64,000 bases of DNA, taken from Enterobacteriaceae endosymbiont of Macroplea appendiculata (GTDB lineage Bacteria; Pseudomonadota; Gammaproteobacteria; Enterobacterales; Enterobacteriaceae). The first letter of the stretch is position 1; every line of letters starts with the position of its first letter. This document shows, piece by piece, positions 62,913 through 64,000 of the stretch. A program made the translations under genes and the position numbers. The notes beneath the pieces are model-generated. The model worked only from the letters and a program-made list of their open reading frames with translations. It had not been told where the DNA came from and made no database searches. The stretch spans positions 188,318 to 252,317 of the forward strand of contig NZ_CP046220.1 in assembly GCF_012571605.1 (NCBI RefSeq), in the 5' to 3' direction.

Positions 62913-64000
62913 TTAATACTTAATGTTAATTTTATGTATATTACTATATTTTTTTTTTTTTATAAAATAATGCGTATATTGACGTACATAATTATCTATC
63001 CACAATACTTCATAAATATTTTTAGGCTTATTAAAAGATAATTTATCTAAAATAATACTATTTATATGAGCAATATCTATAAATGATATCTTTTTATTTA
63101 AACATAATTCAGTAGTAATATCATTAACTGCATTTAATATAATAAATGCCGATAATCCTTCATAACTAGCTTCTATTGCTAATTTTAAACATGGATATTT
63201 AATTAAATCTGGTTTTAAAAAAGTTAAGGATTGTATATCATAAAAATTTACTGGTTTATTATCAGTATTAATTTTATATGGCCATTCCAACATACTAGCA
63301 ATAGTAACTTGTATATTAGGATAATTTAATTTAGCATTAACACTATTATTTTTTAAACGTACCATTGCTGCAATAATAGATTCTGGATTAATAATAATTT
63401 CTATTTGCTCTTTTTTTGCATTAAATAAATATTTAGTAGCAATATATTCAAAACCTTGTGATATCATAGTAGACATATTAATCATATTTTTATGATTTAC
63501 AAAAGGTGTAGTTATACAAGATTTAATATCAATATATTTAAATTTTTCTATAGGTAAATATAAAAATAATCCTCCAGAACCAATTAAGATAATGCTATTA
63601 ATATCATTTTTATATAAGTTACATATACCCATTTTATTTTGTATATTATTCGGCATGAGCTCATAAATTGCACTATGACTATTGTTAATAGGTAAGATTT
63701 TCGCTTTAAATCTATATATATCTTTAATTAAGAGACTATGTATTATTATTAATAATTCTATACTAGTTAATAAAACTACTTTACTAGATTTAATCGCCTC
63801 TTTTATATATAAAAGTCCGATAATACTTTTAATAGTAATAATAATTTGATCAACATCATCTAAAGCTGTAATTTCTATTATTTTACGTTTACCAAATAAA
63901 ATTTTTGTTTTAATACCAATATTTTGTAAATTATTATGTAAAATTATAGCATGACTTTTTTTATACATAATTGCATAATCTGGATTAAATAATATACACT
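62913..64000 (-). CDS. dxr: DXP reductoisomerase homologue, active site eroded (5' end beyond window)
   Basis: Homologue of 1-deoxy-D-xylulose 5-phosphate reductoisomerase, second step of the MEP isoprenoid route. The frame runs to the right edge: residues before the first internal Met (63968), ILFNPDYAI, still match the E. coli LEFSPRYAV, so the N-terminal NADPH domain lies outside. The C-terminal half aligns (YPCLKLAIEASYEG, LNAVNDITTE). The catalytic region does not: NKES is SIEL, the metal ligands of PVDSEHNA are lost (PINNSHSA), and MMNKGLEY is MISQGFEY, which keeps only the last ligand Glu. GSGG for substrate phosphate is kept. Enzyme activity is doubtful although no stop interrupts it. 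A run of 13 A (62949-62961) lies near the 3' end. Confidence 0.85.
   Translation of the reverse strand, partial: CILFNPDYAIMYKKSHAIILHNNLQNIGIKTKILFGKRKIIEITALDDVDQIIITIKSIIGLLYIKEAIKSSKVVLLTSIELLIIIHSLLIKDIYRFKAKILPINNSHSAIYELMPNNIQNKMGICNLYKNDINSIILIGSGGLFLYLPIEKFKYIDIKSCITTPFVNHKNMINMSTMISQGFEYIATKYLFNAKKEQIEIIINPESIIAAMVRLKNNSVNAKLNYPNIQVTIASMLEWPYKINTDNKPVNFYDIQSLTFLKPDLIKYPCLKLAIEASYEGLSAFIILNAVNDITTELCLNKKISFIDIAHINSIILDKLSFNKPKNIYEVLWIDNYVRQYTHYFIKKKKYSNIHKINIKY

Overview
The window comes from a very AT-rich (G+C about one fifth or less by eye), gene-dense bacterial chromosome. Nearly every protein has its closest recognisable relative in Escherichia coli, and the gene blocks are eroded versions of enterobacterial operons. 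There are no insertion sequences, phage genes or CRISPR arrays, and only two tRNA genes. This is the signature of an old, vertically inherited gammaproteobacterial insect endosymbiont. A family GH28 polygalacturonase inside a genome that still makes branched-chain amino acids, lysine/DAP and methionine precursors points to the pectinase-bearing symbionts of reed beetles (Donaciinae, Candidatus Macropleicola). That placement is inference from gene content, not a phylogeny.

Layout. 1-10858 (minus): carB (cut by the left edge), carA, then ilvC, ilvD, ilvM and ilvG, the remains of ilvGMEDA-ilvYC with ilvE, ilvA and ilvY gone. 11054-14509: tRNA-Trp, then a plus-strand run purH, fpr, tpiA. 14486-18849 (minus): lysS, prfB, tRNA-Ile(CAU), degP. 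19018-23892 (plus): rpiA, dapF, uvrD, corA. 24091-25536 (minus): the asparagine permease ansP. 25867-42469 (plus): sucA, sucB, cydA, cydB, cydX, tolQ, parE, aceE, aceF, lpd and the GH28 gene. 42464-49694 (minus): dapE, lon, clpX, clpP, bolA, suhB. 49856-52972 (plus): an Nfu domain protein, metA, proS. 52973-64000 (minus): tilS, dnaE, fabZ, bamA, rseP, uppS and dxr (cut by the right edge).

How it works together. Pyruvate and 2-oxoglutarate dehydrogenase share Lpd. 2-Oxoglutarate dehydrogenase would supply the succinyl-CoA used by MetA and by the succinylated lysine pathway that DapE serves. Respiration in this window is by a bd-type oxidase, complete with its 29-residue CydX subunit. AnsP may bring in host asparagine as nitrogen. 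TilS is matched by its substrate, tRNA-Ile(CAU). BamA, RseP, DegP and FabZ remain, but lpxD, lpxA and lpxB are absent from their usual places, suggesting a simplified outer membrane.

The most unusual feature is a group of full-length, unbroken genes whose catalytic or channel motifs are gone: purH, suhB, tolQ and dxr. In DNA this AT-rich an unselected frame should soon fill with stops, so these proteins are either very recently relaxed or kept for another role. Other points of interest are the GH28 enzyme without a visible signal peptide, an RF2 gene without its programmed frameshift, a truncated subunit-binding domain in SucB, and an Nfu protein reduced to its Fe-S domain.
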